Source: JAPOKJ01 sp043767985 (GTDB lineage: Bacteria > Pseudomonadota > Gammaproteobacteria > Burkholderiales > Burkholderiaceae_E). From it: a stretch of 15,415 nt of DNA. The notes under the pieces are model-generated. The model was not told the DNA's origin. It was given only the letters and a program-made list of their open reading frames with translations, and did not search any database. Positions 1-7,395 of the stretch are shown piece after piece. Numbering within the stretch: the first letter of the stretch is position 1; every line of letters starts with the position of its first letter. The position numbers were made by a program, and so were the translations under genes. The DNA is taken from assembly GCA_043767985.1 (NCBI GenBank), contig JAYVKZ010000188.1, positions 1-15,415 of the forward strand. Direction: 5' to 3'.

Positions 1-294
1 GCGACTCGTCGGGTGTTTGAGATTTTGAGTCTGGCGATCGCGGTGGTGGCGGTCTCCTACTTGGCGTTTTGGGCTTGCCGATTCACCTACCAGAGCTGGG
101 AGTTTCATGAGTTAGCCCAGGGTTTGCTGCCTTTGCCGATTTGGATTCCGCAATCAACGTTTGCGCTGGGCTCTTTGCTCTTGCTCTTGGCCGTGGTGGA
201 CGAGTTTCTGATCGTGCTTCGAGGCGGTGTACCAACCTTTGTTCGTTTGGTGCAAGAGCGCCATGCTCAGGGCGATTTTTCGTCCGACGTGTGA
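1..294 (+). CDS. dctQ: TRAP transporter small permease (DctQ), C-terminal part
   Basis: The reading frame is open from the first base, so the gene begins upstream of the window and only the last 97 or so residues are seen. They show two hydrophobic segments (about residues 7-24 and 50-68 of the visible part) separated by an amphipathic stretch with a Ser-Trp-Glu motif and a Pro-Ile-Trp-Ile-Pro turn before the last membrane helix. This is the usual layout of the C-terminal half of DctQ-family four-helix proteins. DctQ pairs with the large permease DctM in the inner membrane. The dctM gene starts 47 bases downstream on the same strand, which supports the call. A GTG at position 13 is in frame but is probably internal. 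The missing binding protein gene is expected further upstream or elsewhere. Confidence 0.82.
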   Translation, partial: ATRRVFEILSLAIAVVAVSYLAFWACRFTYQSWEFHELAQGLLPLPIWIPQSTFALGSLLLLLAVVDEFLIVLRGGVPTFVRLVQERHAQGDFSSDV

Positions 295-341
295 TTTAAC
301 CGAAGTTTTCAGCGCGAGAGCGACATGATAGGTACACAGTA

Positions 342-1652
342 ATGGACATTCTAGCGATTGGCGGGCTGCTGCTGGCCATGATGCTGCTTATGCTGGGCGG
401 CGGCGTATGGATTGCGATGACCTTAGCCATTTGTGGCTGGGTTGGACAAGCCTTTTTCACCAAGACCCAACCTGGCTTGAACTTGTTCTCGGCGTTTTGG
501 GAAAGCAATGCGAGTTGGGAACTTGCTGCCTTACCCCTGTTCATTTGGATGGGTGAGATCCTGTTTCGCACTCGCTTAAGCGAGGAGATGTTCACCGGTC
601 TCGCCCCTTGGCTGGGTCGAGTGCCTGGCCGCTTGTTCCATACGACCATACTAGGCTGCGGCATTTTTGGCTCGGTCTCTGGCTCATCGGCGGCCACCTG
701 CGCCACCATTGCCAAGGTCTCCTTGCCCGAGCTGAAAAAGCGCGGCTACAACGAAGAGATCACCCTGGGTTCACTGGCCACGGCAGGGACTTTGGGCATC
801 TTGATACCTCCCTCGATCACCATGGTGGTGTATGCGGTGGCGGCCGATGCATCCATCATTAGAATTTTCTTAGCGGGCTTCTTGCCCGGCCTCCTCTTGA
901 TGGCGCTCTTCTCTAGCTATATCGCCTGGTGGTCCATCAGGCACAAAGCGTTGATGCCGCCGCCTGAACCGATCGTGCCGTTCCGTGAAAAACTTCGCCT
1001 TTCCAAGAACCTGATTCCTTGCGGGCTGCTGATTGTTTTTATCTGTTGGTCCCTGGTGGCCGGTTGGGCGACGGCGACGGAGTGCGCTGCTTATGGGGTG
1101 GTCGGTGCCCTGGGACTGGCCTTGTGGAGTCGCTCATTGACCTGGGAAAATTTTAAACAGGGCTTGATGGGCAGTGCACGTACCAGTTGCATGATCATGT
1201 TCATCCTCGCAGGGGCCGCATTCTTAACCAAGACGATGGCCTTCACTGGCATTCCCCGCGAACTGGCGCAATGGGTTGGTTTGATGAACTTACCGCCTTA
1301 CGGCTTGATCGCTTGCTTGGTGGTGGTGTACCTAATTCTTGGCACGGCACTAGATGGGATCAGTATGATTGTGCTTACCGCAGCCGTGGTCATGCCGATG
1401 ATTCAAAAAGCTGGTTTCGATCTAGTGTGGTTTGGCATCTTTGTGATTTTGCTGGTTGAAATTGCGGAGGTCACACCGCCCGTAGGATTCAATTTATTCG
1501 TGCTGCAAAACATGACGGGTAAGGATAGTCATGTGATTGCTAAGGCTGCGATTCCGTTCTTCGTGTGCCTGGTGGTTTGTATAGGATTGATTACTCTGTT
1601 TCCGCAAATCGTGACGGTAGTTCCAGATTTGCTAATGGGAAAAGCTAATTAA
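342..1652 (+). CDS. dctM: TRAP transporter large permease (DctM)
   Basis: This 436-residue, almost wholly hydrophobic protein has the usual DctM length. The family signatures are visible: a Gly-Ser-Val-Ser-Gly-Ser-Ser segment near residue 110, a following Lys-Lys-Arg-Gly-Tyr loop, Gly-Ile-Leu-Ile-Pro-Pro-Ser near residue 150, and Glu-Val-Thr-Pro-Pro-Val-Gly-Phe-Asn close to the C-terminus, which matches the second half of the inverted-repeat fold. DctM forms the Na+-coupled substrate channel of TRAP transporters in the inner membrane, fed by a periplasmic DctP. Its stop codon shares one base with the ATG of the next gene (TAATG at 1650-1654), so translation is probably coupled to the 5-oxoprolinase. 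That partner suggests a substrate like 5-oxoproline (inference). The ribosome binding site is weak, and a five-codon micro-ORF ends on the start codon. Confidence 0.93.
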   Translation: MDILAIGGLLLAMMLLMLGGGVWIAMTLAICGWVGQAFFTKTQPGLNLFSAFWESNASWELAALPLFIWMGEILFRTRLSEEMFTGLAPWLGRVPGRLFHTTILGCGIFGSVSGSSAATCATIAKVSLPELKKRGYNEEITLGSLATAGTLGILIPPSITMVVYAVAADASIIRIFLAGFLPGLLLMALFSSYIAWWSIRHKALMPPPEPIVPFREKLRLSKNLIPCGLLIVFICWSLVAGWATATECAAYGVVGALGLALWSRSLTWENFKQGLMGSARTSCMIMFILAGAAFLTKTMAFTGIPRELAQWVGLMNLPPYGLIACLVVVYLILGTALDGISMIVLTAAVVMPMIQKAGFDLVWFGIFVILLVEIAEVTPPVGFNLFVLQNMTGKDSHVIAKAAIPFFVCLVVCIGLITLFPQIVTVVPDLLMGKAN

Positions 1653-4600
1653 TGACCCGCGAATTGATGATGAATGACATGAAGACTATTCAAAAGACGA
1701 CGCCTCTAGTGCAGCCACGTTGGCAGTTCTGGATTGACCGAGGCGGGACCTTCACCGACATCGTCGGCAAGCGCCCCGATGGGAGCCTTGTCACCCACAA
1801 ACTCTTGAGCGAAAACCCCGAGCTGTACAAGGATGCTGCCGTCGCAGGTATTCGATTTCTATTGTCGCTGCCGCCCGGCGCCCTGATTACACCCGCGCAG
1901 GTCGAATGTGTAAAGATGGGTACCACCGTGGCCACCAATGCTCTGTTGGAGCGCAAGGGCGAGCCCACCCTCCTTGTGATCACCAAAGGTTTCAAAGACG
2001 CTTTACGTATCGCATATCAAAATCGACCACGACTCTTTGATCGCCAAGTGATTTTGCCGGAACTACTGTACAGCGCCGTCATAGAAGCTCAGGAGCGCAT
2101 TGGCGCGAATGGCGAACTCGTACAAGCTTTTGATACGGCGGCGCTGCGTGAGCAACTTGCACAAGCTTTTGCAACAGGCCTGCGTACGGTTGCGATTGTT
2201 TTTATGCACGCCTATCGTTACCCGCGACATGAAATACAGGCCGAAGAAATTGCGCGCGGGATTGGTTTTACACAGATTAGTCTGAGTCATAAAACCAGCC
2301 CCATGATGAAGCTGGTTAGTCGCGGTGACACTACCGTGGTAGACGCCTATTTGTCCCCCATCTTGCGACGCTATGTGGATCAAGTCGCCGCTGAGATGCC
2401 CGGTGTTGCCCTGTACTTTATGCAGTCCTCCGGGGGCTTGAGTGATGCGCAACGTTTTCAAGGGAAGGACGCGATTTTAAGTGGTCCGGCGGGTGGCATT
2501 GTCGGTATGGCGCGCACGGCAACGTTAGCAGGACATGACAAAGTCATTGGCTTCGACATGGGCGGCACGTCAACCGACGTGAGCCACTATGCGGGTGAGT
2601 TTGAGCGTGAGTTCGAGACTCAAGTGGCGGGGGTACGCATGCGCGCGCCGATGATGAGTATTCACACCGTCGCTGCGGGCGGTGGGTCCTTGCTGAAATT
2701 TGATGGTCAGCGTTTTAGAGTGGGGCCAGAGAGTGCCGGTGCGAATCCAGGTCCGGCTTGTTATCGTCGAGGTGGTGCGCTCGCGGTGACCGATGCGAAT
2801 GTTCTTCTAGGAAAGGTGCAAGCAGCCTACTTTCCAAAGGTGTTTGGCCCCTCGGGCAATGAAGCCCTGAGTCTGGAGGCGGCCCGGGAAAAGTTCGCCG
2901 CCCTCAGCCAAATTATCGGTGTCTCAGGCAAAGTTCGCTCGGCGGAGGATATCGCTGAGGGGTTTCTTAGCATCGCAGTTCAACAGATGGCCAATGCGAT
3001 TAAGAAGATTTCAGTTGCGCGGGGCTATGATGTGACGCGCTATACCTTGAATTGTTTTGGTGGGGCTGGGGGGCAGCATGCCTGTGCGGTCGCAGATGCT
3101 CTCGGTATGACGAAGGTGTTCGTGCATCCTTTTGCTGGCGTGTTGAGTGCCTACGGTATGGGCTTGGCGGATCAGAGTGTGATGCGCCAGGAGTCGATTG
3201 AAAAGGCTTTAGATGCCGAAAGCTTTGCGATGATCTCCGAACGTTTGACGGCCTTGGCAGCCGAGGCACTGACTGCCTTGGAGGCAAAACCGGGCGTGAA
3301 GGTTCAGCACTGGGTTCATGTGAAGTACGCAGGGACTGATACTTCCATGGAACTGCCCGTCTCCCCGTCGAGCGACCTTCGGAAGATTGAAGAGATGTTC
3401 GAACAAGCTTATCGAAAACGCTTCGCCTTTTTGATCGAAGGCCGGTCGCTAGTGGTGGAGTCGATTTCTGTGGAAGCGAGTCTTCCCGGTGACGCGCCTG
3501 AAGAGCAAGCACAAGATGTGTTCGCCGCACGTCCCGTTCCTACCCGTGAAACCGCACAGATGTACTGCGAAGGCGTCTGGCGAGACGCCAGCATGATCGT
3601 CCGTGAAGATTTACGGCCCGGCGATGTCATTGCGGGGCCAGCGATCATCGCCGAGAAAAACGCTACGACCGTGATTGAGCCGGGCTGGGCAGCTCAATTG
3701 ACAGCCCTCGATCATTTGGTCTTGGAGCGTCAGGAAAAACGCCGTCAAAGCTTTGCCGCAGGTACACAAGTCGACCCGGTCTTGCTTGAAGTGTTCAACA
3801 ACTTGTTCATGAATATCGCAGAACAAATGGGCTTACAACTTCAGAATACGGCCTACTCTGTCAATATCAAAGAACGACTCGACTTTAGTTGCGCACTTTT
3901 CGACGGGCACGGCAACCTCATCGCCAATGCGCCCCATATGCCGGTGCATCTGGGTTCCATGGGCGAAAGCATTAAAACGGTCATTCGCGAAAATCGCTCC
4001 AGCATGACACCGGGCAATGTTTATGCGCTCAATGACCCCTTTCATGGGGGTACCCATCTGCCTGATGTGACTGTGATCACCCCGGTGTATTTGCGCGGTT
4101 CATCTGAGCCCTTGTTCTATGTTGGCTCACGCGGGCATCATGCCGATATCGGAGGAACGACTCCGGGCTCGATGCCGCCTTTTTCGACGCGGATTGAAGA
4201 GGAAGGTGTCCAGATTAACAACATGCTGCTGGTCGATCAGGGTAGGTTTCTCGAGGCAGAGTTGTTGGCCTTGCTAGCGAGCGGCCAATACCCCAGCCGC
4301 AATCCAGAGCTTAATGTCGCTGACCTGAAAGCGCAGATCGCCGCCAATGAAAAAGGCGTTCAAGAGTTAGGCAAGATGGTCACGGAGTTTGGCCTTGAGG
4401 TTGTACAAGCCTACATGGGCCATGTGCAAGACAATGCTGAGGAAAGCGTACGAAGAGTGCTAACTCAACTCAAGGATGGACGCTTTACCTTGCCACTGGA
4501 TAATGGCGCTAAGATTGAAGTGGCGATTCGGGTAGACACTGCAAGCCGTATCGCCGATATTGATTTCACCGGTACTTCGGCACAACAGAGCAATAACTTC

Positions 4601-5299
4601 AATGCCCCCACGGCGGTCTGCATGGCTGCTGTGTTGTACGTCTTCCGCACGCTGGTGAATGAAGATATCCCGCTCAACGCCGGATGCCTTAAACCTTTGA
4701 ACGTCATTATTCCAAAGGGTTGTATGCTCAACCCGCTCCCCCCTGCATCGGTGGTGGCGGGTAATGTGGAAACCTCGACTTGCATCACCAATGCCCTGTA
4801 CGGTGCATTAGGCGTAATGGCAGGTGGTCAGCCAACCATGAATAATTTTACCTTTGGCAATGAGCAGTACCAGTACTATGAAACCATTGCAGGCGGTGGT
4901 GGTGCAGGGGAGGGCTTTGACGGCGCTTCGGTCGTGCAAGCCCACATGACCAATTCGCGTTTGACTGACCCCGAGGTTTTAGAGTTTCGCTTTCCTGTGC
5001 GTCTCGAAGGTTTCGAGATACGTACAGGCTCGGGCGGTATGGGTCGCTCCGTCGGTGGCGATGGGGGAGTGCGACGAATCCGCTTCTTGGAGCCTATGAC
5101 CGCAAGCATTCTATCGAATGGGCGGGTGCATCCTGCCTTTGGCGCTCAAGGTGGCCTGTGCGGCGCCTTGGGTGTAAATCGCGTCGTTAGGGCCAATGGT
5201 GAGGCAGAAGAGTTTGCTCACATTGCTCAGACCCAAATGCGGGCTGGCGATATCTTTGAGATTCATACGCCAGGGGGTGGGGGGTATGGGGCGCCCTAA
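1652..5299 (+). CDS. Fused HyuA-HyuB 5-oxoprolinase (ATP-hydrolysing)
   Basis: The 1215-residue protein joins two subunits that are separate in many bacteria. The HyuA part (about residues 24-700) opens with Asp-Arg-Gly-Gly-Thr-Phe-Thr-Asp (29-36), a phosphate loop of the actin-like ATPase fold. A second one, Phe-Asp-Met-Gly-Gly-Thr-Ser-Thr-Asp, lies near residue 300. The HyuB part starts near residue 706 (Val-Asp-Pro-Val-Leu-Leu-Glu) and ends in the usual Gly-Gly-Gly-Gly-Tyr-Gly tail. Fused proteins of this size with a Trp-Gln-Phe-Trp-Ile-Asp-Arg-Gly-Gly N-terminus belong to the 5-oxoprolinase (OPLAH) group, which opens 5-oxo-L-proline to L-glutamate using ATP in the cytoplasm. N-methylhydantoinase and acetone carboxylase relatives are normally split, so they are less likely. 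The first ATG overlaps the dctM stop. Met6, Met7 and Met10 are alternative starts, all before the conserved region. Confidence 0.88.
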   Translation: MTRELMMNDMKTIQKTTPLVQPRWQFWIDRGGTFTDIVGKRPDGSLVTHKLLSENPELYKDAAVAGIRFLLSLPPGALITPAQVECVKMGTTVATNALLERKGEPTLLVITKGFKDALRIAYQNRPRLFDRQVILPELLYSAVIEAQERIGANGELVQAFDTAALREQLAQAFATGLRTVAIVFMHAYRYPRHEIQAEEIARGIGFTQISLSHKTSPMMKLVSRGDTTVVDAYLSPILRRYVDQVAAEMPGVALYFMQSSGGLSDAQRFQGKDAILSGPAGGIVGMARTATLAGHDKVIGFDMGGTSTDVSHYAGEFEREFETQVAGVRMRAPMMSIHTVAAGGGSLLKFDGQRFRVGPESAGANPGPACYRRGGALAVTDANVLLGKVQAAYFPKVFGPSGNEALSLEAAREKFAALSQIIGVSGKVRSAEDIAEGFLSIAVQQMANAIKKISVARGYDVTRYTLNCFGGAGGQHACAVADALGMTKVFVHPFAGVLSAYGMGLADQSVMRQESIEKALDAESFAMISERLTALAAEALTALEAKPGVKVQHWVHVKYAGTDTSMELPVSPSSDLRKIEEMFEQAYRKRFAFLIEGRSLVVESISVEASLPGDAPEEQAQDVFAARPVPTRETAQMYCEGVWRDASMIVREDLRPGDVIAGPAIIAEKNATTVIEPGWAAQLTALDHLVLERQEKRRQSFAAGTQVDPVLLEVFNNLFMNIAEQMGLQLQNTAYSVNIKERLDFSCALFDGHGNLIANAPHMPVHLGSMGESIKTVIRENRSSMTPGNVYALNDPFHGGTHLPDVTVITPVYLRGSSEPLFYVGSRGHHADIGGTTPGSMPPFSTRIEEEGVQINNMLLVDQGRFLEAELLALLASGQYPSRNPELNVADLKAQIAANEKGVQELGKMVTEFGLEVVQAYMGHVQDNAEESVRRVLTQLKDGRFTLPLDNGAKIEVAIRVDTASRIADIDFTGTSAQQSNNFNAPTAVCMAAVLYVFRTLVNEDIPLNAGCLKPLNVIIPKGCMLNPLPPASVVAGNVETSTCITNALYGALGVMAGGQPTMNNFTFGNEQYQYYETIAGGGGAGEGFDGASVVQAHMTNSRLTDPEVLEFRFPVRLEGFEIRTGSGGMGRSVGGDGGVRRIRFLEPMTASILSNGRVHPAFGAQGGLCGALGVNRVVRANGEAEEFAHIAQTQMRAGDIFEIHTPGGGGYGAP

Positions 5300-5367
5300 G
5301 AGGGTTCAAAGGACATCACTACACGGGGTTGCAGATAGGCAGATGAGCACTTAAGACTTTGAAACGC

Positions 5368-5673
5368 TTACTCGGCTTTCCCGAATAGGGCGGCAAGCTT
5401 TGCCCTAGCAGTCGCGGCCGGATCATCTAGCGATTCCGCCTTCTTAGGGCGATTCGTCAGCTTGGGCGCGGCGCTGCTTGGATATTCGTCCTGAATACGA
5501 TCGTCGTAGAAGGTTCCGGCATTGGGAGCCGCGAGCAGTCGTTTCCAAACTTCATGCGGTACTGGCTTAAAGCGCTTCACGCTCAAATCGCTGAAGACAA
5601 CTTCCAAAACCTTTTCAGCGTCGTCATAGCCGCCTTCGATGAGACGTCCCCCCTTCAGTGCTTTTCGTTCCAT
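5368..5673 (-). CDS. Small KTSC-domain-like protein
   Basis: This 101-residue protein has an N-terminal half that resembles the KTSC domain (Pfam PF13619): a Gly-Gly-Tyr-Asp start, a beta pair ending Leu-Glu-Val-Val-Phe-Ser, then Val-Pro-His-Glu-Val-Trp-Lys-Arg-Leu-Leu-Ala-Ala-Pro-Asn-Ala-Gly and a Phe-Tyr-Asp-Asp-Arg-Ile segment. KTSC domains are short, sometimes fused to other proteins, and have no settled function. The C-terminal 35 residues are charged, Lys/Ala-rich and probably disordered. The start is well supported by an AAGGGGAG ribosome binding site just before the ATG. The gene converges with the 5-oxoprolinase and lies 34 bases after the stop of the upstream DUF442 gene, so the two may be co-transcribed. 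The family call rests on pattern resemblance. Confidence 0.62.
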   Translation of the reverse strand: MERKALKGGRLIEGGYDDAEKVLEVVFSDLSVKRFKPVPHEVWKRLLAAPNAGTFYDDRIQDEYPSSAAPKLTNRPKKAESLDDPAATARAKLAALFGKAE

Positions 5674-5707
5674 ACAAGCTCCCCTTCATCAAAAAGAGCA
5701 AATGCGA

Positions 5708-6067
5708 TTACGTGTTCCGCGCAAGATCATAGAGGCGTTTCACACGATTGCCACTACGGCAAAATCCAAGCATGGGTCTGGGCAAAGCTTTGAGTGCGTC
5801 GCGCATGGCCTGAATATCGGCCTCGGTTTGTGTGCCGGGTGGAATGGGAATGAAGACGTATTCCATGCCGGCTGCTTGAGCGGCGGCGGCGATACTGGAA
5901 TGGGACGGTTGATTGGGTCCGGCCTCACCATCTGGTCGAGTGTTGATAATGGCGCGAAAGCCCATCGCGGCGGCCGCCTTCATTTGCTCGGCATCGAGCT
6001 GACCGACTATCGAAAACTCTGAATTGACTGGAATAACGGGAAGGGCATTAGCTGCAGGCTGACTCAT
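5708..6067 (-). CDS. DUF442 / TIGR01244-family protein with rhodanese-like loop
   Basis: The 119-residue cytoplasmic protein matches the small DUF442 (beta-lactamase hydrolase-like, TIGR01244) family. It has an early beta-strand ending Ile-Val-Gly-Gln-Leu, an Asn-Thr-Arg-Pro-Asp-Gly-Glu motif at 42-48, a Phe-Ile-Pro-Ile-Pro-Pro segment in the middle, and a Phe-Cys-Arg-Ser-Gly-Asn-Arg active loop with Cys103. The Cys-to-Arg spacing is C-X4-R, as in rhodanese sulfurtransferases, rather than the C-X5-R of tyrosine phosphatases. The fold of this family, however, resembles dual-specificity phosphatases, so sulfur transfer and phosphatase activity are both open. In other bacteria the domain occurs fused to persulfide dioxygenase (Blh), but no sulfur gene lies beside it here. 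A weak GAGAT site precedes the ATG. Confidence 0.78.
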   Translation of the reverse strand: MSQPAANALPVIPVNSEFSIVGQLDAEQMKAAAAMGFRAIINTRPDGEAGPNQPSHSSIAAAAQAAGMEYVFIPIPPGTQTEADIQAMRDALKALPRPMLGFCRSGNRVKRLYDLARNT

Positions 6068-6121
6068 TTTTAGGATCTCGATGGGTAAGCCTGCATCTTA
6101 TCGTGTTCGCGAAACGAACCT

Positions 6122-6886
6122 TTACTTGGGAGCCATCCGAATCGCGCCATCCAGGCGAATGGTTTCGCCATTGACCATGGGGTTCGTCATGATTTGTTCA
6201 ACCATCATGGCGTACTCGTTGGGGCGACCCAAGCGAGGTGGGAACGGCACTTGACGGCCCAGAGAGTCTTGCGCTTCTTGAGGGAGGCCTTTCAGGAGCG
6301 GAGTCAAGAAGAGCCCTGGAGCGATGGTGACGCAGCGAATACCGTCACGCGCCAGATCGCGAGCGATAGGTAAGGTCATGCCCACAATCGCGCCTTTAGA
6401 GGCCGAGTACGAGGCTTGACCAATCTGGCCGTCGAATGCCGCGACTGAAGCGGTGTTAACAATGACACCGCGCTCGCCATCTTCGTTGGGCGTGTTCTGA
6501 GTCATGGCATAGGCCGCGAGACGCAGTACGTTGAAGGTGCCGAACAGGTTAACGTTGACCACTTTTTTGAACGAATCGAGGTTGGCCGGGCCGTCTTTAC
6601 CCACGGTCTTTTGTGCGCCACCAATACCGGCGCAATTGATACAGCCAACCAGCGCGCCCATCTTGACCGCTTCAGCGACGGCGTTTTGCGCATCGGCTTC
6701 TGAGGTGACATCACATTTGACGAACTTGGCATTGGCACCGAGCTTGGCAACCAGTTCCATGCCCAGGGTTTCGTTCAAATCGGCAATAAGAACTTTACCG
6801 CCGTTTTTGATGATCATTTCCGAGGTGGCACCACCAAGCCCTGAGGCTCCGCCGGTGACGAGCGTGACTCCGCTTTTGATTTGCAT
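6122..6886 (-). CDS. SDR dehydrogenase, 3-hydroxyacyl-CoA dehydrogenase type 2-like
   Basis: This 254-residue classical short-chain dehydrogenase has a Thr-Gly-Gly-Ala-Ser-Gly-Leu-Gly nucleotide loop at 11-18, Asp36 at the end of the second strand (NAD preference), Asn-Cys-Ala-Gly at 84-87 in place of the usual NNAG, and the catalytic set Asn113, Ser147, Tyr160 and Lys164. The C-terminal Ile-Arg-Leu-Asp-Gly-Ala-Ile-Arg-Met-Ala-Pro-Lys tail is typical of the HSD17B10-like group, which oxidises 3-hydroxyacyl-CoA or 2-methyl-3-hydroxybutyryl-CoA in fatty acid and isoleucine breakdown. The exact substrate cannot be told from sequence, and no other beta-oxidation gene lies beside it. An AAGGA ribosome binding site about ten bases before the ATG supports the start. 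The gene follows the hppA terminator, so it needs its own promoter in 6887-6990. Confidence 0.87.
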   Translation of the reverse strand: MQIKSGVTLVTGGASGLGGATSEMIIKNGGKVLIADLNETLGMELVAKLGANAKFVKCDVTSEADAQNAVAEAVKMGALVGCINCAGIGGAQKTVGKDGPANLDSFKKVVNVNLFGTFNVLRLAAYAMTQNTPNEDGERGVIVNTASVAAFDGQIGQASYSASKGAIVGMTLPIARDLARDGIRCVTIAPGLFLTPLLKGLPQEAQDSLGRQVPFPPRLGRPNEYAMMVEQIMTNPMVNGETIRLDGAIRMAPK

Positions 6887-6992
6887 TGAGAAGGTCCTTT
6901 AATGAACTGGTTGTGATGGAATGAAATGTTTCAGTTGAAGACTATGAGCGTGATTTTAAGGCGAAACCCCAGGCGCACAGAAAATCGGCCCG

Positions 6993-7027
6993 AAAAAAAG
7001 GGGTGTCTCAGCGACACCCCGATTTTT
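6993..7027 (-). terminator. Rho-independent terminator after hppA (possibly bidirectional)
   Basis: A perfect 8-bp stem (GGGGTGTC at 7000-7007 with GACACCCC at 7013-7020) closes a five-base loop. On the - strand it is followed at once by seven T residues (complement of A 6993-6999), the classic form for ending the hppA transcript, whose stop codon lies 49 bases upstream. On the + strand a shorter T5 run at 7023-7027 follows two unpaired bases, but no + strand gene ends nearby, so only the - direction has a clear role. Confidence 0.9.
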
Positions 7028-7068
7028 AAACTTGGTTCAATGACCAAGCCCTATTGGCAACAAAGCCC

Positions 7069-7395
7069 TTACTGCGCAGGGTAAACATCCACGCGACGCG
7101 CTTGCTTGTCGTCCGTAGCACCAGCCGCCATGGAGACCGGCTTCACCATGATCATGCGATCCTCTGGAACGCCAGCTTTCACTAACATTTCCCGAGCCGC
7201 ACGCGCGCGGTTTTTGGCCAACTCAGCATTGGCTTTTGGGTCGCCAGAGGTGTCGTGATAGCCGGATAGACCGATCTTAGTGTTGGCCCCCGACTTGGCA
7301 TAGGCAATCACCTTTTCCAATATCTTGTCAGCATCGGCGGGCAAGACATGCTTGCCAGAGTCAAAGTACAAGCTAACCGACTCGGGGAAACCGGC
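7069..7395 (-). other. OmpA-like peptidoglycan-binding domain within the hppA product
   Basis: This is the part of the hppA reading frame that encodes the added domain. It shows the OmpA C-terminal order: a Tyr-Phe-Asp-Ser-Gly strand, a helix with Leu-Pro-Ala-Asp-Ala-Asp, Leu-Ser-Gly-Tyr-His-Asp-Thr-Ser-Gly (usually GHTD..G), Asn-Ala-Glu-Leu-Ala-Lys-Asn-Arg-Ala-Arg-Ala, Gly-Val-Pro-Glu-Asp-Arg, and a final Arg-Arg-Val-Asp. The Asp after the GYH and the late Arg, which hold diaminopimelate in known OmpA domains, are both kept. The Ala-rich linker is coded at about 7405-7550. Confidence 0.85.

Noticed and set aside
3000..3530. Open frame of 176 codons antisense to the 5-oxoprolinase gene
   Set aside because: Arg/Ser/Pro-rich composition typical of a shadow frame; the opposite strand encodes a well-conserved enzyme.
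5305..5363. TTCAAAG / CTTTGAA inverted repeat between the convergent 5-oxoprolinase and KTSC-like genes
   Set aside because: The arms are only 7 bp and 45 bases apart with no T run, so a terminator is not supported.
6104..6118. GTTCG / CGAAC hairpin after the dehydrogenase stop
   Set aside because: A 5-bp stem with no following T run on the - strand is too weak to call a terminator.
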